Source of the DNA: Welwitschia mirabilis
Lineage: Eukaryota > Gnetophyta > Gnetopsida > Welwitschiales
Assembly: GCA_051453625.1 (NCBI GenBank)
Contig: JBOZIK010000001.1
Coordinates: 232,734,760-232,760,507 of the forward strand
Direction: 5' to 3'
DNA: 25,748 bases
Positions 9,591 to 20,017 of the stretch are shown here, one piece after another (positions within the stretch are counted from its first letter, which is position 1; each line of letters opens with the position of its first letter). A program made the translations under genes and the position numbers. The notes under the pieces are model-generated. The model saw only the letters and a program-made list of their open reading frames with translations. It did no database searches and had not been told where the DNA came from.

Positions 9591-11614
9591 TTCTCCCATC
9601 TTTATAAGTTGCAGTATTCAAGATATTATGTTTAAGTCCTATAGTATCCATGTTTATTTGTAGTTATATGTATGTATTCAGAGTGTGACTAACACAAGCT
9701 TCAACATATTAGGCATAAATCACAAGAGAGAAAAAGATATTCAATGGCTAGCTCCTAGTTTGGTAAAGGCTACTCATAGGTTTTCATTTTATCAAATAGA
9801 CTAATGATTCTAGTGGATGCAATAGAGTTTTCCATCACTTAACTTCTTCCAAATGGATTGGGTTAGGGGTAGGGGATGGGGATTTGATGGGAGGGAAAGA
9901 GATGAGAAGATGTTTTATGCATTTGATTCTTAATATTAAAATAATAGCATCAAACTTCTATATTAAGAATGCTTAGTTACATCTAATATTTAAAGGTGTT
10001 ATAGGTATTAAATTGATGAATATTTGAAGGAAAATGGATTAAACAAGTGTTTTATGACCTTTGAATATTAAATTTAAATTTTTAAATATTTTTTGATAAT
10101 GTTCAAAAGATCAATAGTTTTTAAATTCAATAATTTTTAATATACTATTAGGTAATGTCATTTGAAGATCATACTTTTGGATAAAATATGGGCTTAAGCG
10201 ATTAGTTTGTTTTAGGAAGGCTTGATTTTATAAGACCAATGTGGCATTAGTTATTACACATGTAGCATATTTTGATACAACTTCTATTTTTTAGTTAAGG
10301 TTGAATATAGGAAAGTAGAAGGGATGTCTTTTCTTATTATAACATTTCTTTTACACTGATGAGATCTTTCACAATTATGAAAAGACATAATAATAATATT
10401 ATCACAAAATACAAACAATAAATCATAGATCAACACATCAATATTATTGGAACTTAATAAGTTATTTTCTTTTACCCTATGTACTCTTTCTCTAACCAAA
10501 CTTTCTTAAATATAAGTTGCAACTACAGAAAAATATCCATATGTTTTAATCTCTTCGCATTTTACAAATGTACATGACATCTTGCATGTACAAAAATAAT
10601 GTGTATTTAAATAAAAGAAAAATTATTATCTTTTTAAATGTATTTTCTTATTAAGTCATCCCTATGCAAGTAGTATGATACATGGTTAAAGAAAGTCCTA
10701 GGCCCTAAAGCCCTTGAAAGAACAAACTTCTTAGTGACAAGATATTATGTAAGCATGTATTTTTACAATTTCATATCATGAAAAATTAGTCAATATGAAT
10801 TTATGATCTCTAGATTTTGGAACTTATTACTAATAGAAAAAACCTTAGTTATGATGCAAAGTATATTTTCGATAGGGTGGAGGTTAAGGCTTTCATATAT
10901 CCTATTTAATAAATATTCGATTGAAATTTTTGTGATAAATTTATACATAATAATTAACCATGTAATTAGACATTATGTTGTAATTTAACTTATACCATCT
11001 TCCTTTAATAACAACTAAATGAAGCCTTAATTTACTCATAGACTTTATAAGGAAATGCATAAACCTTATAAATAAGAATGAAGTAAATATTCTTCTCTAA
11101 ATAGGTACTTTGTTATGCCTTAATGCTTACATGTTAAATGTATAAGTCATTAATTGTTCTAATTAAAACATTCTTAGAGAAACATCTTGAGATTTTCTAG
11201 AGTATGTTTTTATCACTCTAAAAATTAATAAACAATTTTGATTCTTTGTCTTTTGTATTTATTTAAGTGATATTGCAAAGTAATATAAATCATTATAAGT
11301 AATCACAAAAATGCAATATTAAAACACTATATAAAAAATATGAGATTTTTTTAACTTAGTATTAACCTAACTGAAGATCGAGTTTAATTAAATTAAGAGA
11401 CTAAAACTATAAGAATAAAATATAATTTATTAATTAATTTATTGAGGGAACATTATATATATTATTTGAATGATTAGATATATAAGTTATGATGTTTTAT
11501 TATATATTGTTAACAATCATATCTATTAGTTGATGATACTAACATTTCTAGCCATTCCCCTTAAGGTGGAGAACTTAATAACAATACAAATTATCAAACT
11601 TCTTAATATTTAAC
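9591..11614. other. AT-rich intergenic stretch, no gene recognised
   Basis: About 2 kb to the right of element 1. It contains only short open frames (the longest about 60-70 codons, with AT-driven composition and no family resemblance). The one notable object is the G-rich tract at 9860. No RNA gene or clear repeat was found. Confidence 0.55.
9860..9896 (+). other. G-quadruplex-type G tract
   Basis: Four G runs of 3, 4, 4 and 4 bases separated by loops TTA, TA and AT lie at 9860-9881, followed after seven bases by two more GGG runs (9888-9895). This fits the standard pattern of four runs of at least three G with loops of 1-7 bases, in a background with very little G+C. Function unknown. Confidence 0.8.
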
Positions 11615-11935
11615 TTATTTCATAAATGGGATTTGACATGGAATCAATGTAATAATATCAAATCTTTTGGTGTTGTAATCATTTCATACCATAAAGATAT
11701 GTGTTTCGAAGTGAATACTCTTTCTACAACTAACATAATTCTTTACAACTTGGATTGTATCTTTACCATTAGAATAGATAATGAGCTTTTATTCATCAAT
11801 TCATAGTGCTATAAGTAGATTCTAAATTCTAAATACTTGCTTTGCAACATCACTTAGGGCATGGTACTCAGCTTGCATGGTCAGCCTTAAAACATATTAT
11901 TGCTTCATTCTTACCCATGAAATGATGGACTTTCC
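11615..11935 (-). pseudogene. Ty1/copia RNase H remnant
   Basis: Reading the minus strand from 11935 gives a single frame of 107 codons with the copia RNase H pattern: ISWVRMKQ (family ISW.SKKQ), then TMQAEYHALSDVAKQVF (family ST.EAEY.AL...KE), then IIYSNGKDTIQVVKNYV (family IYSDN.S.I.L..NPV), then RKSIHFETHIF (family R.KHID...HF). Five in-frame stops (for example after KQ, after VFRI and after the leucine-rich helix) prove it dead. No copia integrase, reverse transcriptase or LTR is seen next to it, so it is an isolated scrap. Its neighbour at 12455 is the unrelated Athila-like element. Confidence 0.85.
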
Positions 11936-12449
11936 AACATAGATTATTTTTGTGACCAACATCACTCTAAGTGAAAACTTAGGGGACCTTGCAAAGAAAA
12001 GAAAGCATTAGGAAAGACAACGTAAATACTCATCAGCTTATTAATCAGGTAATCTTATGGCTTTGCAAAACTTTGGTCTATAGTAGCTTTGACAAGCTTT
12101 CCATCTTAAGCATTCAGATAGGCTCTGGCAAATATTTTACTTATATTACAATATCTTATGTCTTTATGGTTTGGACATAAGTTTAGTCTAGACATAAAAT
12201 TCACTACAAAAGTTCTTAAGAAATCTATTTTCATTGGTATAGATAGAGATTTATCAGATAAAATTCAAGATGCAATAAGAATTTTGATTACTATCCTTAA
12301 ATGGAGTATCAGAATAGGTCAGATCTCTTTTTCACTTGCTCTATTTGGACATTTTATTTGTTAATTTTTTAGGGTATCTTTTCACTTAAGCTCACCACTA
12401 TCTCCTTTCTTAAAGTATTAAAATTTGGAAATAATAACTTTCCTCTTAC
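11936..12449. other. No recognisable feature
   Basis: Two overlapping plus-strand open frames (11989-12180 and 12158-12364) resemble no protein family and have AT-driven composition. In the orientation of the copia remnant, reverse transcriptase would be expected here, but I could not find its motifs. Confidence 0.5.
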
Positions 12450-12454
12450 TGCTG
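12450..12454. other. Probable target-site duplication, left of element 2
   Basis: TGCTG directly precedes the outer end of the LTR at 12455. TGTTG follows the other LTR at 20996-21000. Four of five bases agree, and the difference is a C/T transition. Ty3 elements usually make 5-bp duplications. Confidence 0.55.
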
Positions 12455-13537
12455 TGTTGTGATGTGTATTTGTGCAAGTGCTTAAGTTTAAAAGGATTCT
12501 GTTATTCATAAAACAAATAGATATCTCACATAATACAACATACTAGTATGAGTGGAAGTAGTTTTGAAATGTTGTATTCATGTTGAAGACTATGAGAGAA
12601 CACTCAGATTGCTTTGCAAAAGAAGAATAGGAATCAGAAATAAAGAATAATACAAGAAATAAAAGATACAATGCAAATGCAAAATGCAACCTAATCTAAC
12701 ATGTAATACAAAATGATCCTAACACTACTTGCTTTCAACCTTAACAAAGGTTACCATTGATAATTTATATTACCCCAAAAATTTTCACCAGATCAAGGAA
12801 AACATAGACTATAAGGATTATCAAAAAATCTACAATACAAACATGAAAATAAAACAAAGTTTATATTAAGAACGAGTAACAAGCATCTAGGTTATAAAAT
12901 AGCTGAGTCTCAATGGAGGATACACAGCCATCCATCAAAGGAACATCTTTCTACAACACTCAAGATGGATCTCCTGCCCTTCGATCTCCTGTCATAAGAA
13001 TTTTCAGTGCAATAAAGATAAGAAGAAGAGTTGAAGAAGAACTTATTTATAACAACACATAGTAGAAAACAACAAATAGAATCCATAACTAGGTATGCTC
13101 ATTTATATAATTGAAATGGACGAAATAGTCAAAGGTCACTATTAGGATCGGTTACATGTCAGTGTCATCTAGATGATAATGGGAACAATAGCTCATTACA
13201 AAAGGTGATTCAGCATGATGACTTAACAGTGATTTGTTGATCCTTATTAGCATCTAATAGTCTCATCTTCTTGCTTATTGTGTGGATGATATAAGGGACA
13301 ATAATCTTCTTAATTATATTTTTAAGAAGAAACTTAGTATTTTCATCAGTAATCCTTCTCTAAAGTTTTATGCATTAGAATGTGCCTTTAACACATCAAA
13401 TCTTGGTAAGAAATGCATATTTCCAAGATTTCCTATTGTATCTTCAAAATCCTTAGAATTGCATATAAACTTGTATAAAATTCCTACAAGACAATTCATA
13501 AAACCTCATCAAATAACTACAAATTAGTAGTGCAATA
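12455..13537 (-). mobile_element. 3' LTR of element 2 (Athila-like, minus strand)
   Basis: A direct repeat of 20018-20995, about 12% different in the first 187 bp by eye. It starts TGTTG (plus strand) and ends GTGCAATA, aligned with GCGCAACA in the partner. It is 1,083 bp against 978 bp. The differences are mostly transitions, and many CpG sites of the partner are TpG or CpA here, for example TCGTGGGGACGAC against TTGTGTGGATGAT. Confidence 0.85.
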
Positions 13538-13550
13538 GACTTTTCACCTA
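13538..13550 (-). other. Polypurine tract of element 2
   Basis: On the minus strand TAGGTGAAAAGTC immediately precedes the 3' LTR. It is a modest purine-rich tract in the right place and orientation, supporting the call that the copy at 12455-13537 is the 3' LTR. Confidence 0.55.
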
Positions 13551-14922
13551 CCATTGTCTAAATTATTCATTAGCTGATTTTTTAGGTAGATATTATGCTA
13601 ACATTTAAACAACTTTAACTTGACTTATATGTTACTTTATAAAGTTGTCATGATTAGTAATCTTTTACTTGAGTAATTCCATGTGATAAGATTATAATCA
13701 TCTAATTGTAAGACATCTACATATCTATGAACTTTGTTTTATTCTCTTTCAATGCTATGAGTCTTTAGTTGTTTAGACATGCTAATACTTACTTCTCATT
13801 TCATTACTTCACTATTATCCTTATGAGTACTTGGTCATGTGGAATTATTTTTACTTCAAAAAAAAAAAGAAGAATAAAAGAAGAAAAAAGAAAAGATCCT
13901 ATCTTTTTATTTAAACTATGATGTCCTATCATAAGCACATAAGGGAAAATTTTATCAAAAGAGACCTTTGGCAGTATAATATGATGGCTATGGAGACTTT
14001 AATAGGGGTTTAGTTTGCCATGCTTATGAGTCCTTACTCCTCTGATAGTGGTTACACTTCCATCATCATGGATAAATAACTTTTCATTTAGAGGCTATGT
14101 GATCAATGATGCTCCTGGAGTTATTAGAGGTATTTCTTATTTTATAGACTTATTTTGCATATAGTACTTCCACGTAATCATTCTACTTTTTTGGATTTTG
14201 CTATCTTTTAGAGTATAAACCAGTGAGTTCATGTTTGAGTAGATTTTGGTTTTATCATTCATTGTTTAAAAACATTAGATATACTTAACATTGTCATAAT
14301 CATTATCTATTTGAATGGTACTCTATGAGTTTTTACATAATGTCATGCATTCTTATTTAGATGATTTTATGATTTTTAATAAGGAAGTTTGTTAAGTGAA
14401 TCTAGGGCAGGTAAACAATCTTCTTTATATTCCTAATTGTTCATTTTCATTTTTGTTTTCTTTAGTTATTTTATTTGTTTTTCCAAAGTCGTTTCTATAA
14501 TTTTTTAGCATAATATTTTGAATTTGATCCTTTAGTAGTTTTTAATTAATATTAATCATGGTTTTTATCTATAGAGGTTGCTTTTCTTTTAGCACTTTTT
14601 AACAACTGATGATGTTACTTTCTCTTTTGAGTTTTGGTTACTACTTTTACATGCTTACTGAGTTTGAGCACATTTAAGATTTTCCTGAGCATTGTTTTTT
14701 CCTACTTAGTGCATTATTTTGATCATATCCTTTTTATTCTTGAGTTATTTCCACATTCATCTCTTGTCATTATGGTCATTGTTTTGAGGATGATTTTTAA
14801 CTTTCAACCATTTTCCTAACTTTTTAATGATTTTCTGATGCTTGACTATTTCTAATCTTACTTATTTAACTTTTCTTGGTTTTTACTATTTTTTAAAAAT
14901 CTTCTTTACTAAGCATCATCCC
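13551..14922. other. Region next to the 3' LTR of element 2, no coding match
   Basis: Apart from the left arm of the inverted repeat, this stretch shows no protein family on either strand. Integrase and RNase H motifs of Ty3 elements, expected near here in a complete element, were not found. The T-rich part 14400-14920 gives only short hydrophobic frames driven by composition. Confidence 0.5.
13850..14450 (+). repeat. Inverted repeat, left arm
   Basis: Pairs in reverse orientation with about 15400-16015. The best part is 13917-14134 against 15690-15922: the words ATGATGTCCTA.CATAAG, CAAGGGAAAAT, CCTTTGGCAGT.TAATATG and TCATCAT.GATAA occur in both in the same order. An A/G-rich stretch (13858-13905) corresponds to the T/C-rich stretch at 15968-16010. 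Homology fades toward the gap. Divergence is roughly 25-30%, so the duplication is old or came from two different copies. Confidence 0.8.
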
Positions 14923-15022
14923 NNNNNNNNNNNNNNNNNNNNNNNNNNNNNNNNNNNNNNNNNNNNNNNNNNNNNNNNNNNNNNNNNNNNNNNNNNNNNN
15001 NNNNNNNNNNNNNNNNNNNNNN
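14923..15022. other. Assembly gap of exactly 100 N
   Basis: A round 100-N run is the customary placeholder for a scaffold join of unknown length. The order, orientation and distance of the two sides are therefore less certain than elsewhere. It lies between the arms of the inverted repeat. Confidence 0.97.
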
Positions 15023-15399
15023 TTTTGAAAATAAACCATGAAAATGGGTCTCTGCCCCCCTAAAATAAAAGCAATGCATCTGTATTGGGAAAATAAAGCA
15101 AAAAAAAGTAAACGGAAGTGAGAAGGCAAGTAAAAGAGGATAACTTTCTAAACGAAGTACAAAGTTAAATAATGTCAGATTTGAAAAATATAGATCTATG
15201 AAATATTCTAACAAGTAAATAAAAATGTTTCATCACAAAAATGAGTAAGAGCAGCATTCACAATACCAAAAATAAAATTTATTAAACTAAGAAAGAAATC
15301 TGTGTTTATTGAAAACCGAATAGAAAAACATAATGATTAAGAAAATATAGTAATGACTTTGAAATAACTAACCAAACCACAAAAGAAAAACAAAAAGAA
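15023..15399. other. A-rich stretch beside the gap, no gene seen
   Basis: It continues weak inverted similarity to about 14450-14900 but without clear anchors. The CCCCCC run at 15055-15060 stands out in an AT-rich background. No open frame of note. Confidence 0.45.
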
Positions 15400-16015
15400 T
15401 GGGCATAAGGTAATAGAAACAAAATATAGCTCACCTATCTGATATTTTAACCTAGCAGACGCTTATGAAAGAAATCATATCATTACCTGATGTGAAAAAT
15501 GCATGACTTAATGTATGAAAAATTTCATTCAATAATGCAGTGGTTATGATGATGCTAAAGATAAAATAAATGATTAGACTAAAGAATTACTCAAAAATAA
15601 ACTTACTTGCTGTCATCTCAAAACAAACACCCAAATCTCAAGAAATGAAATGAGCATGTGGAATAGACTAAGAGTCTAGAAAACAAGCAATGCCTCTACT
15701 GATACCAGGAACACCACTAATTCTATTTCCTCAAAGTGTTTATTATAACTTTATTATCTATGATGAGGGGAGTGCAACTACAATCAGAGAAGTAAAGATC
15801 CACAAAGCATGACCAACTGACCTCCTAGTGGAGTTTCCATCGCTACCATATTACACTGCCAAAGGCTTCTTTTGGAAATATTTTCCCTTGTGTACTTATG
15901 GTAGGACATCATGGTAACTATGTTTTCGAAATATGACAAATAAAGCATCATGATCTTATTGCACCTCTTCTATTTCTTTCTTTCTTTTTTTCTTTTTTTT
16001 TTTATTTTTTTAACC
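15400..16015 (-). repeat. Inverted repeat, right arm
   Basis: Reverse-complement partner of 13850-14450. In the sense direction of element 2 it lies between the protease end and the gap. It contains the pyrimidine-rich tract CTTTCTTTCTTTTTTTCTTT at 15976-15995, the counterpart of the A/G tract of the left arm. No coding frame is evident in either arm. Confidence 0.8.
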
Positions 16016-16840
16016 AAACTTGAAAGACACATTCTACATGATCAAATATTCTAAAAGACAAAGGTTAAAGTTGTAAGATAAAGACAGAAAAGAACACTTT
16101 TAAACAATCTAAGATCCTTTCACCATTGAGAAAAATAAGCATCTTCCTTCAAACTAAAGCTTATGGACATGTGAATGTCCTAAGATTGGGTAAATCCAAT
16201 TTTACCACTGAAATGCCCAAGTCAAAATACTAGTCATGTAGATAAATACATAAGTCAAGTTTGAAAAATGATCAAGTAATGCCATAATAAGCTCTAAAGG
16301 AAATAGCTAAGAGAAAATTCAAACAGTTTACTCATGAAATTCCAATTTTTGCCCATTTACTTCTTAAAATTCTCAAGCAGTCAAGTCAAAAATCTCAATA
16401 GAACCATAAAAATGTATTTTCTCGAGATAACAAAAAACAAAAATGATTATTTTATTGACTATTATTTACTCGTTGTCTAGATGACAGAGAGGATGATAGA
16501 GGCAAAGAAACAAAAAATTTATCAGAAAACATAAAAAATTATCAAAAAGCTAAAAAACTAACAAAACTGACTATTATTCTGTCTATCATGGAGACAACAA
16601 AAGAGTCGACAAATTATTATTATAGAAATAGAAAATAGAAACTGTAAATAGAAATAAAAATTGAAAGTGGAAAAATAAAAATAGAGATAAAAAGTTGAAA
16701 GAAAATTCCAAGACAAGCAAATTTTATTCAACTCCTAAATCTAAAGCACACTTTTAGTGAGAAGAAAGAAGAAAAAATTAAGGATCTGTTTTGGTCTCAA
16801 GATTTTTAAAGAAATAAGGTCCAAACCAAAAATTTACCAA
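16016..16840. other. A-rich internal stretch of element 2 with two palindrome relics
   Basis: No coding match. Two degraded copies of the element's palindrome are seen: around 16467-16495 (GTTGTCTAGATGACAGAG) and 16583-16600 (TCTATCATGGAGACAAC). The A-rich run 16500-16720 includes repeated 'aaatagaaa' words. Confidence 0.55.
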
Positions 16841-17062
16841 TTAATACAACATATGAGATTTACAATTATTTCTAAGTAAAATCAATTGGATGAAAAGAGG
16901 GGTAATGGAGAGCACTCTATGATACCACATTAAAGCATAATTTTTGGAAGTTAAAGGAGAAAAAAATGGTAACTCTGGTAAAAGATTTTCAAATGCAAGA
17001 GTTTTATTTTGAACATTACAAGGAAAATTATATGTAAGTTTATTAAAAATGTTCAAATTCAA
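16841..17062 (-). pseudogene. Open segment after the protease of element 2, unrecognised
   Basis: A 73-codon frame starting MNLNIFNKLTYNFPCN. It stays in step with the frame that leaves the protease domain (reading HDPFEEREMK and ETIDTSNFESKKEPLV around 17150-17270, then one stop and ENHNFSLNLNIFN). It contains FFSPLTSKNYALMWYHRV. This is where the reverse transcriptase of a complete Athila pol should begin, but no RT motif is present. It could be a replacement segment typical of this non-autonomous family or a decayed linker. Function is not known. Confidence 0.4.
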
Positions 17063-17329
17063 ACTAAAATTATGATTTTCAATTTGTTTATGGAATGGAC
17101 AATCTCCCTCAAGGTGTGAATCAAAAAGTTAGACTTCCTTACACACTAAAGGTTCTTTCTTACTCTCAAAGTTGGATGTATCAATGGTTTCTTCAATCTC
17201 AAGTTGGTTATCATAAAGCATAGGCTCATGTGATTTCATCTCTCTTTCTTCAAATGGATCATGTTGTAAAAATAAAATGGATTTGATGTTATGTTCAATG
17301 TTCATATCATTACCTAAATATTTCTCAGC

Positions 17330-17730
17330 TGCATTAAAGACTCTAATTGTAAACGTTCGATTTTTAAAATGACATTTCGTTGTTCCTGCTTTTGTATCAA
17401 TGATGCAGTGGGCTGTTGCACAAAAGGCTCATCCTAAAAGTAAAGGGTATCCTCTGTTATGCTCAACTTTTAGAATAATCACATCTATTGGGTAGCAAGC
17501 CTCTTTAATTTAAAGTGTCAAATTTTTAATGATGCATAATGGTTTCTTAAATAAAGTATCTGCTAATTCTAAAACAATTGGAGTAGGCTTTATTCTATCC
17601 TCCAACCATGTCTCTTACAAATGTGAAGTGGCATAATGTTAACACTCACTCCATTGTCTATCAAGGCTTTTCTAATCTTTTTGTTTCCCTTTAAAGTAAT
17701 ATTCACTATAACTGCTCCTGAATCTTTGAA
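17330..17730 (-). pseudogene. Broken aspartic protease of element 2 (Athila type)
   Basis: The minus strand reads ALIDNGVSVNIMPLHICK near 17625-17675, matching the Athila-type catalytic stretch ALID.GASVN.MP. The family has D-[STL]-G here while this copy has D-N-G. Further on come a remnant of the flap region and GYPLLLG.AFCATAHCIIDTKAG near 17385-17455, matching the family ILGRPFLAT...ID motif with R replaced by a stop. The domain then continues FTIRVFNAAEKYLGND. Frame changes and stops show it is dead. It lies downstream of gag as in an ordinary gag-pol order, but pol stops here. Confidence 0.8.
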
Positions 17731-18509
17731 TTTGGGTGATTTTTGTAACACTAAATTTGTAAGGGATTATGCTAGAAAGACTTTGCTAGGGATGACTTAT
17801 TTTTGTTTTCTTCTTATTAAGTTTTTCCAAAGTTTTGAGTACCCTGAATTTTATTGCAAAAGTTTCCAAAAAGATAAGTTTATGCTCACGTTTTTTATCC
17901 AGGCTTTAAGATGTTTATTGATAATAAAATTCTTGTTAAGCCTATCAAGCCAAGGGATGGTTTGTTGAGGAGGATTTTTTCTTTTCTTTTTTCCAATAGA
18001 AGGGAAGTTATAATCTTCTAATATTGCAATGTTTTCTTCCTCTTCTTCTTGATCATTTATAAAATCATTTTGGGAGGTGGAAGGTTCATTTGGAGAAGGG
18101 TTTGTTTCTTATCCACTTCTTGTCACAACCTTACAATCTTTTCTTAGTTTATTTGGGTTTGATAAAGGTTGTGTAGCTAATATTTCTTGAGGTCTTTGAA
18201 TTGCCAATATGGTTTGTTAAATGATGTTCACTAAGTTTTCAATGTTGGCATTTTGTTTCTCAAATTCGGCATTTGATTTTCTAATTTCATCTGTAAGGTT
18301 TGTGAGTTGATCATTTAGATGTTAAAAGTTTGATGGTTCTGGTTGGTAGTTTGTGTTTTTGAATCGGTTTCTAAAAGGTTGAGAATTATTTTGAAATTAA
18401 GTGTTCAACCTAGGTTATGACTAATTTTGATTTCTGAAGTTTTGATATGGTTGGTTGAAAACACAAACCTCTTTACATATTCTTTCTTTGTATGTTGACA
18501 AAAAGAGGA
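17731..18509 (-). pseudogene. Gag-protease linker of element 2, decayed
   Basis: Between the zinc-knuckle-like segment and the protease the minus strand is low-complexity and basic, with several frame changes. A partial reading KNPPQQTIPWLDRL near 17950 resembles the linker before the protease in Athila polyproteins. No separate domain is recognised. Confidence 0.45.
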
Positions 18510-19566
18510 CAATTTTTGGTGACATGATAATTATCCTCACATAAATCATAAGTTTGCACAACATTTCTTTCGATTGTGGATTTGACATCTAAGATCATTT
18601 CTGCATACTTCTCTAAGGTTATTGTAAAATATCTCATAGAATTTGTAGAATTAGATTCTACCTCTTTTTGTTATTTAACCTTTTTTAAGTCTTTGATCAG
18701 TTGACCCACAGTTGGATTTTCTTTAGGAGTTGACCAAGTTTTATTAACCTTTACAAGTTCTTTTAATTTTTTCCAAGCATTATCTAATGTAAGGTTCATG
18801 AGGTTTCTTCCACAAGAAAAATTTACAAGTTGTTTTGTATGTAAAGTTAGCCTACTATAAAAGTAGTCTATTAGTTCTGTTGGTGAAAAAACATCTATTG
18901 GATTAGAATGGTAAGCTATGAAGAAATGCTCATATGTGGATGCATAGTCTTTATTTGATTTTTGTTGAAAGTTTGTTACCTCTTTTTTTCTTTTTCTCAC
19001 AGTTTCTTCATTCATAGATCTCTTTAACAAAGTTTCTTGGACTTGATTCTATGTTTATAGGATTTTGTAGGGAATAGTTTTTAGCCAAAGTTTTGCTCTA
19101 CCTCTTAATATCATGAGAAAGATTATCATGTATGTTCTATCGCTGATTTTTTTCTTCTCATTCCCCGATGTAAGGATTAGTTGTTTAATGCCTACAATGT
19201 GTCCAAAGGGGTCCTCATCATTAGGTTTTTAAGTTCAACATCATCTCCTATAGGTAGGTCAAAAGGTGTTTGAATCTCTCTTTTCTTATTGACTAACAAT
19301 TCTCTAAGAGTAAGGTTTGCATTAGGGGAAGAAAATCCTATGACTTATTTTTGCTTACAGGAGGCACTTGACATTGTGAACTGGTTTTCTCCTTCTATAG
19401 GGTTTTTGCTAAGGAAATCTGACTTAGAAAAAATAAATTCAGAGAGAGGATTAAGTGCACTTAGAGATTGTTTTTCCAACTTGTTTTCTATATCCACCAG
19501 TCCTTCTTTAATATTCTTCTCTATCAACAGCCTTTCTCTCTGATATTTCTTCTCAAAATTGACCAT
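18510..19566 (-). pseudogene. gag: Broken gag of element 2 (Athila type)
   Basis: The capsid gene of the element. The likely start reads MVNFEKKYQRERL (ATG at 19566), followed by a charged helical N-terminus. After stops and frame changes come FDLPIGDDVELKNLM and, in another frame, DEDPFGHI near 19215, matching the family EDP..H. A long open stretch 18671-19030 carries RKEVTNFQQ, TYEHFF, DYFYSRLTLHTKQLV and NAWKKLKELV, the usual Athila gag core. Downstream, near 18520-18560, CEDNYHVTKNCPLF resembles the zinc knuckle C..C/H..C segment, with its first cysteine changed. Several lesions separate these parts. Confidence 0.85.
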
Positions 19567-19997
19567 ATTATAGCATCCTGCAAACAACAAACAACAGAAA
19601 ATAAGATGAAAAGCAACATATCATCATCCTGTCTATTATGGGGATAACAGAACGTACAACACACACAGAAACTCAGAAAACAGAATTGTCATCCATCTGG
19701 TCATCCGGACATCAGGGGAAACAACAGAAAATAATTTTATTGCAGAAAAATCGAAAACTGAAAATAAAACTAAAAGAAAAAATCACACAATGTCGTCTTG
19801 TCTGTCGTGGGGACGACAGGGAGGACGACCACTATTTTTCTACAGAATACTAAATCTGAAAAATCGAAACTGATCAACTGCAAAATAGAAAACCTATAGT
19901 TCTTAATAAAATACAACATCGCTACAGATAAATAACCGAACAGAGGTCCGATATACTTATCTGAATGATGACAACCCTCTTACTCTTCAAAAGTCTT
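19567..19997 (-). other. 5' leader of element 2 with palindrome cluster
   Basis: The untranslated leader between the primer site and gag. It holds at least three members of the palindrome family: 19634-19649 (CTATTATGGGGATAACAG, all changes from the core being transitions), about 19692-19715 (GGTCATCCGGACATCAG) and the best one, 19803-19818 (TGTCGTGGGGACGACA). In the RNA these would form short stems with a GGGG-type loop. Role unknown; packaging or dimerisation is a guess based on position. Confidence 0.6.
19803..19818 (-). repeat. Palindrome core, leader copy
   Basis: TGTCGTGGGGACGACA is a perfect 6-bp-arm inverted repeat with a GGGG loop. The identical 16-mer occurs at 20836-20851 in the 5' LTR. 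It is embedded in a longer purine/pyrimidine pattern, GTCGTCTTGTC before it and GGGAGGACGAC after it, which forms an outer pair of arms. Confidence 0.85.
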
Positions 19998-20014
19998 CCC
20001 TGGCAATGGCGCCA
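19998..20014 (-). other. Primer binding site of element 2 (Asp tRNA type)
   Basis: The minus strand reads TGGCGCCATTGCCAGGG, three bases after the end of the 5' LTR. The complement of the 3' end of plant tRNA-Asp is TGGCGCCGTTGCCGGGG, so 15 of 17 bases agree and both differences are G-to-A. This primer is characteristic of Athila-type elements and fixes the orientation. Confidence 0.9.
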
Positions 20015-20017
20015 ATT

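Noticed and set aside
10284-10988. Small open frames of 61-71 codons on both strands
   Set aside because: AT-driven composition, no family resemblance and no supporting context. Such frames are expected by chance.
11989-12364. Two overlapping plus-strand open frames
   Set aside because: No motif on this strand, and no copia reverse transcriptase on the other strand, where it would be expected.
9591-12449. tRNA or other structured RNA genes
   Set aside because: No cloverleaf landmarks such as GGTTCGA-type T-loop words with matching arms were found in this or other stretches.
15968-16010. Pyrimidine-rich tract as a microsatellite of interest
   Set aside because: It is irregular, and its A/G-rich counterpart at 13858-13905 shows it is part of the inverted repeat.
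19289-19543. Plus-strand open frame of 84 codons
   Set aside because: It is the antisense shadow of the element 2 gag N-terminus, which has the protein-like reading on the minus strand.
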